Under the pieces are notes generated by a model that was not told the origin of the DNA, made no database searches, and was given only the letters and a program-made list of their open reading frames with translations. A DNA stretch of 64,000 bases from Phycisphaerales bacterium (GTDB taxonomy: Bacteria; Planctomycetota; Phycisphaerae; Phycisphaerales; UBA1924): positions 17,076-81,075 of the forward strand of contig JALSHH010000017.1 in NCBI GenBank assembly GCA_026982335.1, read 5' to 3'. Made by a program: the position numbers and the translations under genes. How positions within the stretch are numbered: position 1 is the first letter of the stretch; each line of letters begins with the position of its first letter. Below, piece by piece: positions 1-8,900 of this stretch.

Positions 1-1
1 T

Positions 2-541
2 ATCTTGGGCGCCCTCACCGGACTGGCCTTTGGATTTTTGCTCCAGCGTGGATCGGTCACCCGATTCAGCACCATCGTCGATCAGCTTCGACTCAAAGAT
101 TTCACAGTCCTCAAAGTCATGCTCACCGCAATTGTGGTCGGAGGAATCGGTATCTACGCAATGCGAGCCTTTGGCATGGATATCCCCCTGCATATCAAAG
201 GAACTAAGGTCTTGGGCGTGGTGCTCGGCGGTGGAATCTTTGGCATCGGAATGGCGATCCTCGGATATTGCCCCGGAACGGTTATCGCAGCGGTCGGCGA
301 TGGTTCACGCCATGCGTGGTTTGGAATTCTCGGAATGTTTGTCGGTGCCATCGCCTACACCCAGACCTATCCGCTGATCAAAGATCCGATCCTTTCCAAA
401 GGCGATCTGGGCAAGATTACGCTGGCAAGCGAGCTTGGATGGCCGCCGCTCTTGGTCTTTGTGCCTCTCGGACTCGGCGCAATCGTGTTCTTTCTGACAC
501 TTAAAAAGTGGGACCGATCATCCGGAACACTCGATTGGTAA
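2..541 (+). CDS. YeeE/YedE-family (sulfur transport domain) membrane protein, 5' end outside window
   Basis: The frame is open to the left edge, so this is the C-terminal 179 residues of a longer gene; a TTG at base 5 exists but reads like mid-protein sequence. The product is a string of hydrophobic helices with the short motif GYCPGT, whose glycines and cysteine are typical of YeeE/YedE (DUF395) proteins. Family members carry thiosulfate or related reduced sulfur compounds across the inner membrane, using conserved cysteines. A LLQRG motif near the visible start also matches the first helix of these proteins. It ends 33 bases before the convergent gmd gene. The substrate cannot be read from this fragment. 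Sulfate-activation genes lie 20 kb away, and no direct link is claimed. Confidence 0.75.
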   Translation: MLGALTGLAFGFLLQRGSVTRFSTIVDQLRLKDFTVLKVMLTAIVVGGIGIYAMRAFGMDIPLHIKGTKVLGVVLGGGIFGIGMAILGYCPGTVIAAVGDGSRHAWFGILGMFVGAIAYTQTYPLIKDPILSKGDLGKITLASELGWPPLLVFVPLGLGAIVFFLTLKKWDRSSGTLDW

Positions 542-574
542 CAAGATACATAAACAAACCGGCCAGTACGCTGC

Positions 575-1633
575 TTACTGATCGTGCCCGGTGAACTCGG
601 GCAGTTTGTGACCTGCATCTTTGAGTGTCTTCTCGCGAGCAGCAAGCTCCATGTCGTGCTCGACCATCATCGCAGCAAGCTCTTCGACGGTGGTCTCGGG
701 AACCCATCCAAGTTTCTCCTTGGCTTTGCTCGGATCGCCCAAGAGCAAATCGACTTCGGCGGGACGCAGGTATCGTGGATCGAACTCGACATGATCGTCG
801 AAATTGAGCCCCACGGAGTTGAACGCCATCTCGGCGAACTCACGCACCGATATCGTTCGTCCGGTTGCTACGACATAATCATCGGCTTCGGGCATTTGCA
901 GCATCATCCACATCATCTTTACATAATCACCCGCAAAACCCCAATCGCGCTTGGCATCAAGATTCCCAAGATACACCTTGTCCTGCATACCGAGTTTGAT
1001 GCGCCCGACCGCTCGAGTAATCTTGCGAGTCACAAAGGTTTCACCTCGGCGTGGTGATTCATGGTTGAAGAGAATCCCACACGATGCGTGCATGCCGTAG
1101 GATTCACGGAAGTTGACCGTTGCCCAATGCGCCATGACCTTGGCGCACGAGTAGGGCGAGCGTGGCCAGAACGGCGTCGTTTCTTTCTGAGGCACCTCGA
1201 GCACCTTGCCGTACATCTCAGATGATGAGGCCTGGTAGTACCGGACTTCCTGCCCAGACTTGTCCTGAAAATCCCGAATCGCTTCGAGTAATCGCAGCGC
1301 CCCCATCCCAACGGTGTCGGCAGTGTAGATCGGCATGTCGAACGACACGCGGACATGTGACTGGGCACCGAGGTTATAGACTTCGTGAGGCTTCACCGTA
1401 TCAATAACTTTGCTGATGTTGTTGGCATCGCAGAGATCACCATAGTGAAGTTTGAGTCTCGCCCCATCAAGATGTGGGTCTTGGTAGATATCATCGAGTC
1501 GTTCGGTGTTAAACGACGAGGCCCTTCGAATGATGCCGTGAACTTCGTAACCCTTGGCGAGAAGAAACTCGGCAAGGTAGGAACCATCTTGCCCGGTGAT
1601 GCCGGTGATCAGTGCGCGTTTGGGATCGCTCAT
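575..1633 (-). CDS. gmd: GDP-mannose 4,6-dehydratase
   Basis: Converts GDP-D-mannose to GDP-4-keto-6-deoxymannose, the precursor of GDP-fucose, GDP-rhamnose and related sugars, in the cytoplasm. The 352-residue product is the normal family length. It has the extended SDR nucleotide-binding motif GITGQDG (G11, G14, G17), the RRASSFNT signature just after it, and the catalytic pair Y161-x3-K165 in SPYSCAK. The reading frame extends upstream to 1735, but the ATG at 1633 gives the usual N-terminus, so I chose it. It sits in a region rich in glycosyltransferases, consistent with supplying a deoxyhexose for surface polysaccharide. No GDP-fucose synthase or reductase was seen in the window. Confidence 0.95.
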   Translation of the reverse strand: MSDPKRALITGITGQDGSYLAEFLLAKGYEVHGIIRRASSFNTERLDDIYQDPHLDGARLKLHYGDLCDANNISKVIDTVKPHEVYNLGAQSHVRVSFDMPIYTADTVGMGALRLLEAIRDFQDKSGQEVRYYQASSSEMYGKVLEVPQKETTPFWPRSPYSCAKVMAHWATVNFRESYGMHASCGILFNHESPRRGETFVTRKITRAVGRIKLGMQDKVYLGNLDAKRDWGFAGDYVKMMWMMLQMPEADDYVVATGRTISVREFAEMAFNSVGLNFDDHVEFDPRYLRPAEVDLLLGDPSKAKEKLGWVPETTVEELAAMMVEHDMELAAREKTLKDAGHKLPEFTGHDQ

Positions 1634-1684
1634 GGTGTGTGGTCTTCCGCAATGTGGGTGGGCCCAGTGTATTCTTCTCGGACG

Positions 1685-1699
1685 AACTCGATTCGAGTT
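1685..1699. promoter_or_regulatory. 15-bp palindrome upstream of gmd
   Basis: A perfect inverted repeat, AACTCGA-T-TCGAGTT, lies about 50 bp upstream of the gmd start codon in a 187-bp gap. Its size and position suit a dimeric regulator's operator. No known regulator site is recognised and a chance palindrome is possible. Confidence 0.3.
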
Positions 1700-1820
1700 G
1701 TATTGTTGGGACGGTATGGACTCATCGGCAAACAAAGCCGCCCGATTGACCCAGAATTACGATTGAATCAGAACCTTTGTACGCCCATCACCCGGATTTG
1801 GATCGCCGATTTCACCCAAA

Positions 1821-3170
1821 TCAAGGCATACCGATCGGCTTGATCTGCGTCGCGATCGGCTCGGCGCTGCGCATCGAGTTGATGGTCACCGCACCGAGCA
1901 CCAAGCCCAGCACCACCGACCCGAACAGAACCCGGCGAGCATGCTGGCTGATGGATGAAGATCGGGCAAGAATCAACACAATCATCATCAAAAGCATCGG
2001 CTCGTGATATCGCTGCCAACTCGCATGATTGGCGCTCTGGGCAAGGGTGAAGGCCACGAAACTCCCGATCCAAATCCACGCATCGCGCCGGGTGGCAAGC
2101 GTAAGCCACACGCTCAGGGCAATTGCCCCTGCGATCGAGCCAAGCATGATGATCGGCGAGCGATCGGCGATCACCGGGAACTTGCCGATCAAATTCCACC
2201 ATCCGCCGTAGCGACCCGCCTCATACGAATACGACGATTCGGGAATGATCCCAAGCCCGCCCCCGACAACGGCTGCGAAGATGATCCATACCCCTTGATA
2301 TTTCCATGCCTCTTTGAGCATCGGCCAAAGCATGGGTGCAAAGAACACACTCAGGATGGCGAGCTGCGTAAGGATGAATCCGGGCGTGGCAAGGTTCGGG
2401 CCTTGGTGATTGTCATGGAAAGTCGGCGGGACCAACCCGCCCCACATGAGCATAAACCAAACCAATGCAGCAAACGCCGGAATGGTGCAAACCAAGGCAA
2501 CCAAAGCACGCCCAACGCGCTCGAAGATGGATGAAAACAGCCCCATCGGCGTCGGCGTCTGATCCGATGAACCCAACCAAGCGCTGAGCCAAATCACGCC
2601 TGCGATCCAGATATGAACCTGCCGCATCCAAATGAGCCCCCAAAGGATCACCCCTGAGAGCACCCATGTTTTCCATAAAGAAGCTGGTTGAAGTGCAAAA
2701 AGCAGAATCGCCAAAACGCCCAACCAGCCAGCATTGTCGGGCAAAAGCCAAATGCCGGGATAGAGGACATACATCGAACCGAGCATCGGCAGCATCAGAA
2801 CAATCGCCCCTTTGCCAAACCGGGCAGCGATGACCCAACCCAAGAGTGCAAAAAAAGCGAGTGTCCAAAAGCTGGCGATGAGCTGGATACCCGTGTGCCC
2901 AATGCCCATCTTGACCAGAGGCGAAAGCAACAGATGATACCCAGGTGTGGTCGCAGAAGGATAATCAGACAGGTCTGGATTGGGCAGCTCGTCAGCGAAC
3001 TGTTCAATCGCAGGCCAATGGAAGAGCAGGTCATCCGATGCTCCACGACCCGAGAGATTGCCCGAGAGCACCACCGGCCAACTCACGATCACCAATAAGC
3101 ACACAATACCAGCCACCGCCCAAAGCCGATCATTGGTATTGCCTGTATGATCTTCATCAAGAACACCCAT
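1821..3170 (-). CDS. Polytopic membrane protein, putative GT-C-type (ALG10-like) glycosyltransferase
   Basis: The 449-residue product has about ten hydrophobic segments. The first loop after helix 1 carries acidic and histidine residues (SDDLLFHWPAIEQF) followed by TTPGYHLLLS. This layout resembles GT-C lipid-linked-sugar glycosyltransferases, in particular the D-x2-FH...TTPPG-Y pattern of the ALG10/DIE2 family. Such enzymes move a sugar from a dolichyl- or undecaprenyl-phosphate carrier on the outer face of the membrane. The assignment rests on this motif and topology only. It is transcribed toward gmd with a 187-bp gap. The start at 3170 gives a plausible short cytoplasmic N-terminus; no strong ribosome-binding site is visible. 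Confidence 0.5.
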   Translation of the reverse strand: MGVLDEDHTGNTNDRLWAVAGIVCLLVIVSWPVVLSGNLSGRGASDDLLFHWPAIEQFADELPNPDLSDYPSATTPGYHLLLSPLVKMGIGHTGIQLIASFWTLAFFALLGWVIAARFGKGAIVLMLPMLGSMYVLYPGIWLLPDNAGWLGVLAILLFALQPASLWKTWVLSGVILWGLIWMRQVHIWIAGVIWLSAWLGSSDQTPTPMGLFSSIFERVGRALVALVCTIPAFAALVWFMLMWGGLVPPTFHDNHQGPNLATPGFILTQLAILSVFFAPMLWPMLKEAWKYQGVWIIFAAVVGGGLGIIPESSYSYEAGRYGGWWNLIGKFPVIADRSPIIMLGSIAGAIALSVWLTLATRRDAWIWIGSFVAFTLAQSANHASWQRYHEPMLLMMIVLILARSSSISQHARRVLFGSVVLGLVLGAVTINSMRSAEPIATQIKPIGMP

Positions 3171-3296
3171 CGCTCACCCTATCGGCTCGATGGGGCCCAG
3201 ATTCTTGGTTTGGGCAAGAATGTTGATTTTTCTGCGCCCAACCTCGAGCGGTTTTGTACGAACCTTTGAGTTCGCCGAGTGGTTGTGTCGATGCCT

Positions 3297-3344
3297 AGAA
3301 CGAAAAACAGAACGAAAAACAGAACGAAAAACAGGACAAAAATG
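3297..3344. repeat. 12-bp tandem repeat at the 5' end of the UbiA-type gene
   Basis: Three perfect copies of agaacgaaaaac (3297-3308, 3309-3320, 3321-3332) are followed by a degenerate fourth copy that ends in the ATG chosen as the start of the next gene. The period is a multiple of three, so the in-frame upstream starts at 3279, 3285 or 3291 would add a basic NRTK repeat to the protein. Confidence 0.85.
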
Positions 3345-4358
3345 CCCCCCGAAACACGACCCAATCCGGCTTCCCAAGATGACCGGCCCGTCGGCGGGTT
3401 GATTGCGGGATTGATTCGGCTCGCCCGTCCGCACCAATGGACGAAGGGTATCTTTGTGCTCATCGGGCCTTTGTTTGCCATCGCCGACGGCAAGCTCAGC
3501 GACATGCCCCGCACAGAACTCGCTCTGGCGGTCGGGCTCACCTTTCTTGGGTTCTGTCTGGCTGCTTCTGGATGTTATGTGTTCAATGACTTGGCCGATG
3601 TTCAGCGTGACCAGGCGCATCCGCGCAAAAGACGCCGACCACTGGCCTGTGGACAGGTTCCCGTCGGAGTGGCGAAGGTTTTTGGAGTTCTTTCGCTCAT
3701 TGTCAGCCTTGGATCGGTGCTCGGCGTCCCCGCAGAACTCCGAATCTGGGTTCTTGGACTCATCGTCCTCTACATCGTCAATGTGATGCTCTATTCATCC
3801 GGGCTCAAACATATTGTGATTGTCGATGTGCTCTCGCTTTCCTCCGGGTTTGTGATCCGGGTGTTGGGAGGATGTGCTGCGGTAGGGGTGACCCCTTCGA
3901 CTTGGCTGCTCAATGCGACGCTGTTTTTGAGCATGTTTCTGGCCTTTGGCAAACGCCTGGGTGAACGCCGGCACATGGGCTCAGAAGAGGCCGCCACGGC
4001 TGCCCGTGATGTCCAACAACACTATTCCGACCAGATGCTCCGCATGTTCGTCGTTGTGACCGGCGTCGCAACCCTTTTGACCTACACAGGTTATGTGCAA
4101 AGCCAAGAACTGAGCTACATGTACACCTTTGCTTCTAGACAGGGTGGTCTAGACGATGGGGGGTTTGGGATGAATTTGCTCTGGATCACGGTGGCCCCTG
4201 CGACTTTGGCTTTGTTGCGGACCATCACGCTGTTGATGCGCGGGCGGTATGACGATCCAACCGAGCTTGCTCTGCACGACAACATGGTGCGCCTGGCAGG
4301 GTTAATCTTCGTGGCCACAACGGTCATTGTGATCTGGATTCACATGAATCCTGCCTAA
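3342..4358 (+). CDS. UbiA-family prenyltransferase, likely decaprenyl-phosphate phosphoribosyltransferase-like
   Basis: UbiA-superfamily membrane enzymes transfer a group to or from a polyprenyl substrate. This 338-residue product starts with RLARPHQWTKG and has the aspartate motif NDLADVQRDQAHPRKRRRP, which resembles the phosphoribosyl-transferring members (DprE-pathway UbiA) found in polysaccharide loci more than quinone prenyltransferases. Eight to nine hydrophobic helices follow. In-frame starts also exist at 3279, 3285 and 3291, but AGGA five bases before the ATG at 3342 favours that start. Upstream choices would prepend repeats. It stands alone on the plus strand between minus-strand polysaccharide genes and the metalloprotease. 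The decaprenyl-phosphate substrate is an inference. Confidence 0.75.
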   Translation: MPPETRPNPASQDDRPVGGLIAGLIRLARPHQWTKGIFVLIGPLFAIADGKLSDMPRTELALAVGLTFLGFCLAASGCYVFNDLADVQRDQAHPRKRRRPLACGQVPVGVAKVFGVLSLIVSLGSVLGVPAELRIWVLGLIVLYIVNVMLYSSGLKHIVIVDVLSLSSGFVIRVLGGCAAVGVTPSTWLLNATLFLSMFLAFGKRLGERRHMGSEEAATAARDVQQHYSDQMLRMFVVVTGVATLLTYTGYVQSQELSYMYTFASRQGGLDDGGFGMNLLWITVAPATLALLRTITLLMRGRYDDPTELALHDNMVRLAGLIFVATTVIVIWIHMNPA

Positions 4359-4453
4359 TTTCCTCAATTTCTTGAATCTTTTCCCTGTGGGTATGGTAAT
4401 TCTTGCGTACCAGCCTGGCGCATAATCTGCGCTCCGGCGATTCTGGATTTGTG

Positions 4454-4596
4454 GGCCATCTGGCAACGGCACCGATAGGAGCCATGCTAACCGGTGCCTC
4501 ACCAGGTGGCCAGGATGATACGACGCCGATTTTGTCGACCCGCACAACGCGTATGTGGGTCACGGCACACATTAAAACGCCCGGACAATCGTCCGG
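4454..4596 (+). promoter_or_regulatory. Structured leader candidate upstream of the zinc protease gene
   Basis: Three consecutive hairpins lie in the 283-bp gap before the protease start. The first is two-tiered: a 10-bp outer stem (4454-4463 with 4502-4511, one G-U pair), a small internal loop, a perfect 7-bp inner stem (4468-4474 with 4492-4498) and a 17-nt apical loop. The second pairs 4537-4541 with 4557-4561, extended by 4544-4546 with 4554-4556. The third is CCGGAC-AATC-GTCCGG (4581-4596). No T-run follows the first stem, so it does not look like a terminator of the upstream gene. No known riboswitch class was recognised. Confidence 0.4.
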
Positions 4597-4641
4597 CATA
4601 ATTCGGAGCCCCAGTGGCTGTGACCAAATGGAGTGATGTAC

Positions 4642-7600
4642 ATGAATAGGGATCAATCAAAACGCATGTCGGTGAGCATGTTCACCGCAATCGCCGGCGC
4701 TGTGGTGGGCATTTCAGCGATGACAACCGGCTCAGCGATCGCGCAGGGCAACACCATCAACGAACCAATCCACGATGCCACCCCGCAAGAGGGCATCGAC
4801 TTCGCCGCGATGGCTGCAATGGCTGCTCGTGGTGGCGGCGGATCGGGGGCATCGTCCAAAGATGGACTCAAATCCTGGAAAGATATCTCAAAAGATTTTA
4901 CCAAAGTGATCTCGACCGCCGACGGCAACTCGTTCTACAACCTCTATATCAATAAAAAAACCAATCAGGTACTCGCCGAGCTCCCGCGTGGATATGAAAA
5001 TCAAAACCACTTCTTCGCAATGACCGTTGCCGGCGGTGAGATTTTCGCCGGATTGCAATCAGGCGATCTGTATACCAAGTGGAGAAGGATCGGAAATCGT
5101 CTGGCGTTGATTCAGCCTCAGATTGCGGTGCGTTCGACAGGTGATCAAGAATCGAAGGATTCGGTCGAAACCGTCTTCACTGATCGCGTGCTTTTGGATG
5201 TCCCAATCTTGGCAACTGGACCAAACGGTCAGCCTGTGATTGATCTCGACGATTTGCTTGTGGGCAAAGCGAGTGTCTTTTTCCGAGGCTCGGCCCGCGG
5301 ACTCAACAAAAATCTAACTGTTGTGGATTCAATCAAGGCTTTCCCCCAAAACATAGAAATCCGATTCGAAGGCCCCGTCGCGGGGGGAACGATAAAGAAA
5401 TTTCATTATTCGATTTCCCACATCCAAGGTTCGCGCGGATTCAAACCACGCATGGCCGACCAGCGTGTCGGTTATTTCGTGACAACTTATACCGATTTGG
5501 GTAAATATGACGCCAAAGAGAAAAGTCGGCGAATGATTAACCGCTGGCACCTCGAAAAAGCCGACCCGAAACTGGCCCTGAGCCCACCCAAAGAACCCAT
5601 CGTCTACTACATCGAACATACCGTACCAATTCGGTATCGGAGGTGGGTACGCCAAGGTGTCGAGAGCTGGAACGATGCGTTCCGTAAAATTGGCATCGAC
5701 GGCGCAATCCAAGTGCGGTATCAGGACAAAGCCACCGGCGTGAACATGGACAAAGACCCCGAAGATGTACGCTACAACTTTATCCGATGGATTTCCAACG
5801 ACATCGCCACCGCAATCGGCCCATCACGGGTCAATCCGATGACGGGTCAAATTCTCGATGCCGATGTCATCCTCACCGATGGATGGGCGCGAGTATTCAC
5901 CTATCGGTGGGAAGACTTGTTGGGTTCATTGGCAACCGAAGGATACGCTCCAGCAACGCTTGAGTGGCTCGAAGAAAATCCCAAGTGGGACCCACGCCTT
6001 CGATTGGCATCACCTCAACAGCGAGAACAAATTCTCCTCGAACGCCAAGCGAACAAACTTGCCGAACATGACCACGCCATGAATACTGCTGCACTTGATG
6101 CCGGCGGGTTCGTCCCCGGATCAAACATGATCGGCTACAACGAGTTCGACGGACTCAGCGGCCGGGCATCGCAAGTCTCAGGCATGTGCATGGCAGCGAC
6201 GGGCAAAGCACTCGATCTGGCCAATATGCGAATGTACCTGAGCATGGTCGACATGTTCGTTGCCAACATGAAAGAAATGGATGCTTTGAAATCCTCCAGC
6301 GACGGGACAGACGAACCAGAGATTGATCCAGAAACTCTCGAAATGATCCGCAAGCAACTCGAAGAAAATCCAGGCCTTCGCGCCATGATCCCACCTGAAT
6401 ATCTGGCGATGCTTGAAAAAGCAGACGAACCAGAAAAAAAGGTTGACGATGCTGAGGAAGAAAGCGAAGGCAACGAAGACAAGCCTAAGAAAGAAGATGT
6501 CCAGATGATCGATGGCGTGCCCGAGTGGTTCGTTGGTCCGATGCTCGCAGAGCTCGTTGCCCACGAGGTTGGACACACCCTCGGACTGCGTCATAACTTC
6601 AAAGGCTCGAGCGTCTATGACCTTGATGTGATCAACTCGAAAGAAATGAAAGATGTCAAACCATGGTCGGCATCGGTAATGGACTACAACGGAATCAATA
6701 TCCGCATGCCTGGATCAGGTGAAATCCAGGGAAACTACTCTTCTGATGGCATCGGTCCTTATGACTTCTGGGCGATTGAATATGGATACACCACAGGCGA
6801 CTTGGACAAGGTTCTCTCCCGTGTCTCTGAGCCAGAACTGGCCTACGCCACCGATGAAGATACCTTTGGCCCAGACCCACGCGCCCGACGCTATGACCTC
6901 TCGGAAAATCCGCTGGACTATGCCAACTCTCAAATGGAACTGGTCCGGGTAATTCGCAAGGGATTAACAGACAAATTCGTCAAAGACGGCGACTCTTGGT
7001 CGCGCGCCCGTCGAGGATACCTGATCTCGCTAAGTACCCAAATGCAAAGTCTTTCAATGATGGCAAATTGGGTTGGATCGGCATATGTCTATCGCGACAA
7101 AAAAGGAGATCCAGGCGATCGGGCACCAATTGAAATTGTACCTGTCGAGCGCCAGCGTGCTGCGTTGCAGTTCGTGATCGACAATGCGTTCAATGATGAA
7201 GCCTTCGGCATCACTCCCGAACTCTTGGCTCATACCACAGTTGACAAGTGGTGGGATGATTTCCGAAGCGTCTTCGCGGATTCGGCCATGCCGATCCATG
7301 ATCGCGTGATGGGCATGCAGGCGTCGGCCTTGACGATGCTGCTCAACCCACAGACTGTCCAACGGGTGTACGACTACGAGCTCTTCGTTCCTGAAGACCA
7401 AGACGCATTGACCTTGGCCGAACTGATGGAAACGGTTACCGAGTCGATCTGGTCCGAGGTTGGCGAAAAGGCAACCAAGAAGTACACAACACGCAAACCG
7501 ATGATTTCATCGTTGCGTCGCAACCTTCAGCGTGAGCACCTTGATCGGTTGATCGATATGGCCTTTGAAACCCGCGGATTCAACTCTTCGACCAAGCCAG

Positions 7601-7761
7601 TCAAGATGCTCTCGACAATGCACCTTCGTTCGATCAAGAAGCATGTGGATACGACGCTCGAATCAGGCGACAAGCTCGACGCTTACACCCGTGCCCATCT
7701 CGAAGAAATCTCGACCCGGGTCGGCAAGGCGCTCGACGCGAACTACATGTATTCTCGGTAA
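4642..7761 (+). CDS. Secreted zinc-dependent metalloprotease (DUF5117/DUF4953 type)
   Basis: A 1039-residue predicted exported protease. An N-terminal signal sequence ends near an SAIAQ site. The middle region (about residues 80-330) matches the DUF5118/DUF5117 layout. The metzincin motif HEVGHTLGLRH lies at 641-651: three zinc-binding histidines, catalytic glutamate and the family glycine. A Met-turn (SVMDYN) follows about 35 residues later. A Glu/Lys-rich low-complexity stretch sits just before the active site (about residues 595-625). The C-terminal half matches the family's DUF4953-like part. GTG 4633 and ATG 4636 are possible starts, but GGAG eight bases before ATG 4642 decides for the latter. 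A strong terminator follows. Natural substrates are unknown. Confidence 0.9.
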   Translation: MNRDQSKRMSVSMFTAIAGAVVGISAMTTGSAIAQGNTINEPIHDATPQEGIDFAAMAAMAARGGGGSGASSKDGLKSWKDISKDFTKVISTADGNSFYNLYINKKTNQVLAELPRGYENQNHFFAMTVAGGEIFAGLQSGDLYTKWRRIGNRLALIQPQIAVRSTGDQESKDSVETVFTDRVLLDVPILATGPNGQPVIDLDDLLVGKASVFFRGSARGLNKNLTVVDSIKAFPQNIEIRFEGPVAGGTIKKFHYSISHIQGSRGFKPRMADQRVGYFVTTYTDLGKYDAKEKSRRMINRWHLEKADPKLALSPPKEPIVYYIEHTVPIRYRRWVRQGVESWNDAFRKIGIDGAIQVRYQDKATGVNMDKDPEDVRYNFIRWISNDIATAIGPSRVNPMTGQILDADVILTDGWARVFTYRWEDLLGSLATEGYAPATLEWLEENPKWDPRLRLASPQQREQILLERQANKLAEHDHAMNTAALDAGGFVPGSNMIGYNEFDGLSGRASQVSGMCMAATGKALDLANMRMYLSMVDMFVANMKEMDALKSSSDGTDEPEIDPETLEMIRKQLEENPGLRAMIPPEYLAMLEKADEPEKKVDDAEEESEGNEDKPKKEDVQMIDGVPEWFVGPMLAELVAHEVGHTLGLRHNFKGSSVYDLDVINSKEMKDVKPWSASVMDYNGINIRMPGSGEIQGNYSSDGIGPYDFWAIEYGYTTGDLDKVLSRVSEPELAYATDEDTFGPDPRARRYDLSENPLDYANSQMELVRVIRKGLTDKFVKDGDSWSRARRGYLISLSTQMQSLSMMANWVGSAYVYRDKKGDPGDRAPIEIVPVERQRAALQFVIDNAFNDEAFGITPELLAHTTVDKWWDDFRSVFADSAMPIHDRVMGMQASALTMLLNPQTVQRVYDYELFVPEDQDALTLAELMETVTESIWSEVGEKATKKYTTRKPMISSLRRNLQREHLDRLIDMAFETRGFNSSTKPVKMLSTMHLRSIKKHVDTTLESGDKLDAYTRAHLEEISTRVGKALDANYMYSR

Positions 7762-7787
7762 TCACCTTTGATTCTCAATACCCCACA

Positions 7788-7818
7788 CAGGCAGCTCACT
7801 CGGGCTGCCTGTTTTTTT
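7788..7818 (+). terminator. Intrinsic terminator after the zinc protease gene
   Basis: A perfect 8-bp stem, CAGGCAGC (7788-7795) with GCTGCCTG (7804-7811), has an 8-nt loop and is followed at once by seven T residues. Confidence 0.92.
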
Positions 7819-7865
7819 CTGCCAGTGTGCATAAGCATGGGTGATCGGCACGATAAAGGGGTGAG

Positions 7866-8900
7866 ATGTGTGAACATGCTGACCCTCTATCCAAACCAAG
7901 GAAACGATCGAAGTTTGTGACTACTTTGGTCTGGATGATTACCACTTTGCTTGTGCCGTTGTGTTTGGCGTGGGTTGCTGGACAATGGATCTATTGGTTT
8001 GATATTCTTGCTTCGCAGCAGATGCTGATCGGATGGGTCGCGTTGAGTCTCGGGGGCCTGATATTCGCTGGGAGGCGATGGATTGCCGGGTCAATCTGTG
8101 TTGTGCTTGCGCTGGTCTCGTTATACCCCGTATTTGTTGGGCGAACGCTCTTGCTGCCAAAAGTTGACCTTGATCGCAAGCTCGATGGGGTGATCCGGGT
8201 TGTTTCCTTCAATATTTTTCCTTTGAACGAGTTGTGGAGAACAAACTTTGAGACAATCCTTCAATATGACGCAGATATTCTTGTGCTGCTCGAAACCCAT
8301 CCTGAACTCAGTCGATCTATCCAAAAGCACAATTTTCTTGAGGCAACACCGTACCAATCATGGGGCCATCGCCCGTGGATGGATCAAGAAACCTCTTCTG
8401 CCTTTATTCTCAGCCAATGGCCCACAGAAATCATTCAGGCAAAGGATGATGATGGTTTTCGGCAACATCACCTCTATATGCAAGTCAAGAGCCCCCTGGG
8501 AAATGTGGTTGTTGGGTTAATGCACCCCGCATCGCCAAGAACCAAGTCGCGTTGGGCACGGGGGAACCGGGTGATTGAATCACAAGCAAATGTGTCTCGG
8601 CAGATACAAATCATGACCGGAGCGCCTGTACTTGTCGGCGCCGATCTCAACGCTGGTCCAGCCCAACTTCGAGCAAGGACGCTGCGCAAAGCAGGGTTGC
8701 GAACGAGTAAGCCGGTGTTGCATCCCGACGGCAGTTTCCCAGCCAACACCTCTGTCCCACCAGTACTGCGTGTCCAACTCGATGATGTCTGGTCGCTTGG
8801 CAACATTGAACCAATCGCATGGAAAATGGTCGAGCTTGTAGGCAGCGATCACCAAGCAATCATTGTCGATTTCAAGATCGTCGGCGAACCAGATTCATGA
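7866..8900 (+). CDS. Membrane-anchored endonuclease/exonuclease/phosphatase (EEP) family protein
   Basis: The 344-residue product has about three N-terminal transmembrane segments (residues 17-100) and then an EEP-fold domain. Motifs in order are VVSFNI, the metal-binding glutamate in LLETHP, GADLNA in place of the usual GDFN, and the terminal SDH in VGSDHQAII. The fold hydrolyses phosphodiester or phosphomonoester bonds and includes DNases, inositol phosphatases and sphingomyelinases, so the substrate is open. The topology would place the catalytic domain on one face of the inner membrane, probably outside. A G-rich ribosome-binding site sits just before ATG 7866. The 3' end overlaps the convergent flippase gene by 29 bp. 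Confidence 0.8.
   Translation: MCEHADPLSKPRKRSKFVTTLVWMITTLLVPLCLAWVAGQWIYWFDILASQQMLIGWVALSLGGLIFAGRRWIAGSICVVLALVSLYPVFVGRTLLLPKVDLDRKLDGVIRVVSFNIFPLNELWRTNFETILQYDADILVLLETHPELSRSIQKHNFLEATPYQSWGHRPWMDQETSSAFILSQWPTEIIQAKDDDGFRQHHLYMQVKSPLGNVVVGLMHPASPRTKSRWARGNRVIESQANVSRQIQIMTGAPVLVGADLNAGPAQLRARTLRKAGLRTSKPVLHPDGSFPANTSVPPVLRVQLDDVWSLGNIEPIAWKMVELVGSDHQAIIVDFKIVGEPDS

Noticed and set aside
4454..4511. First leader hairpin as a terminator of the UbiA-type gene
   Set aside because: No T-run follows; the next bases are AGGATGATACG.
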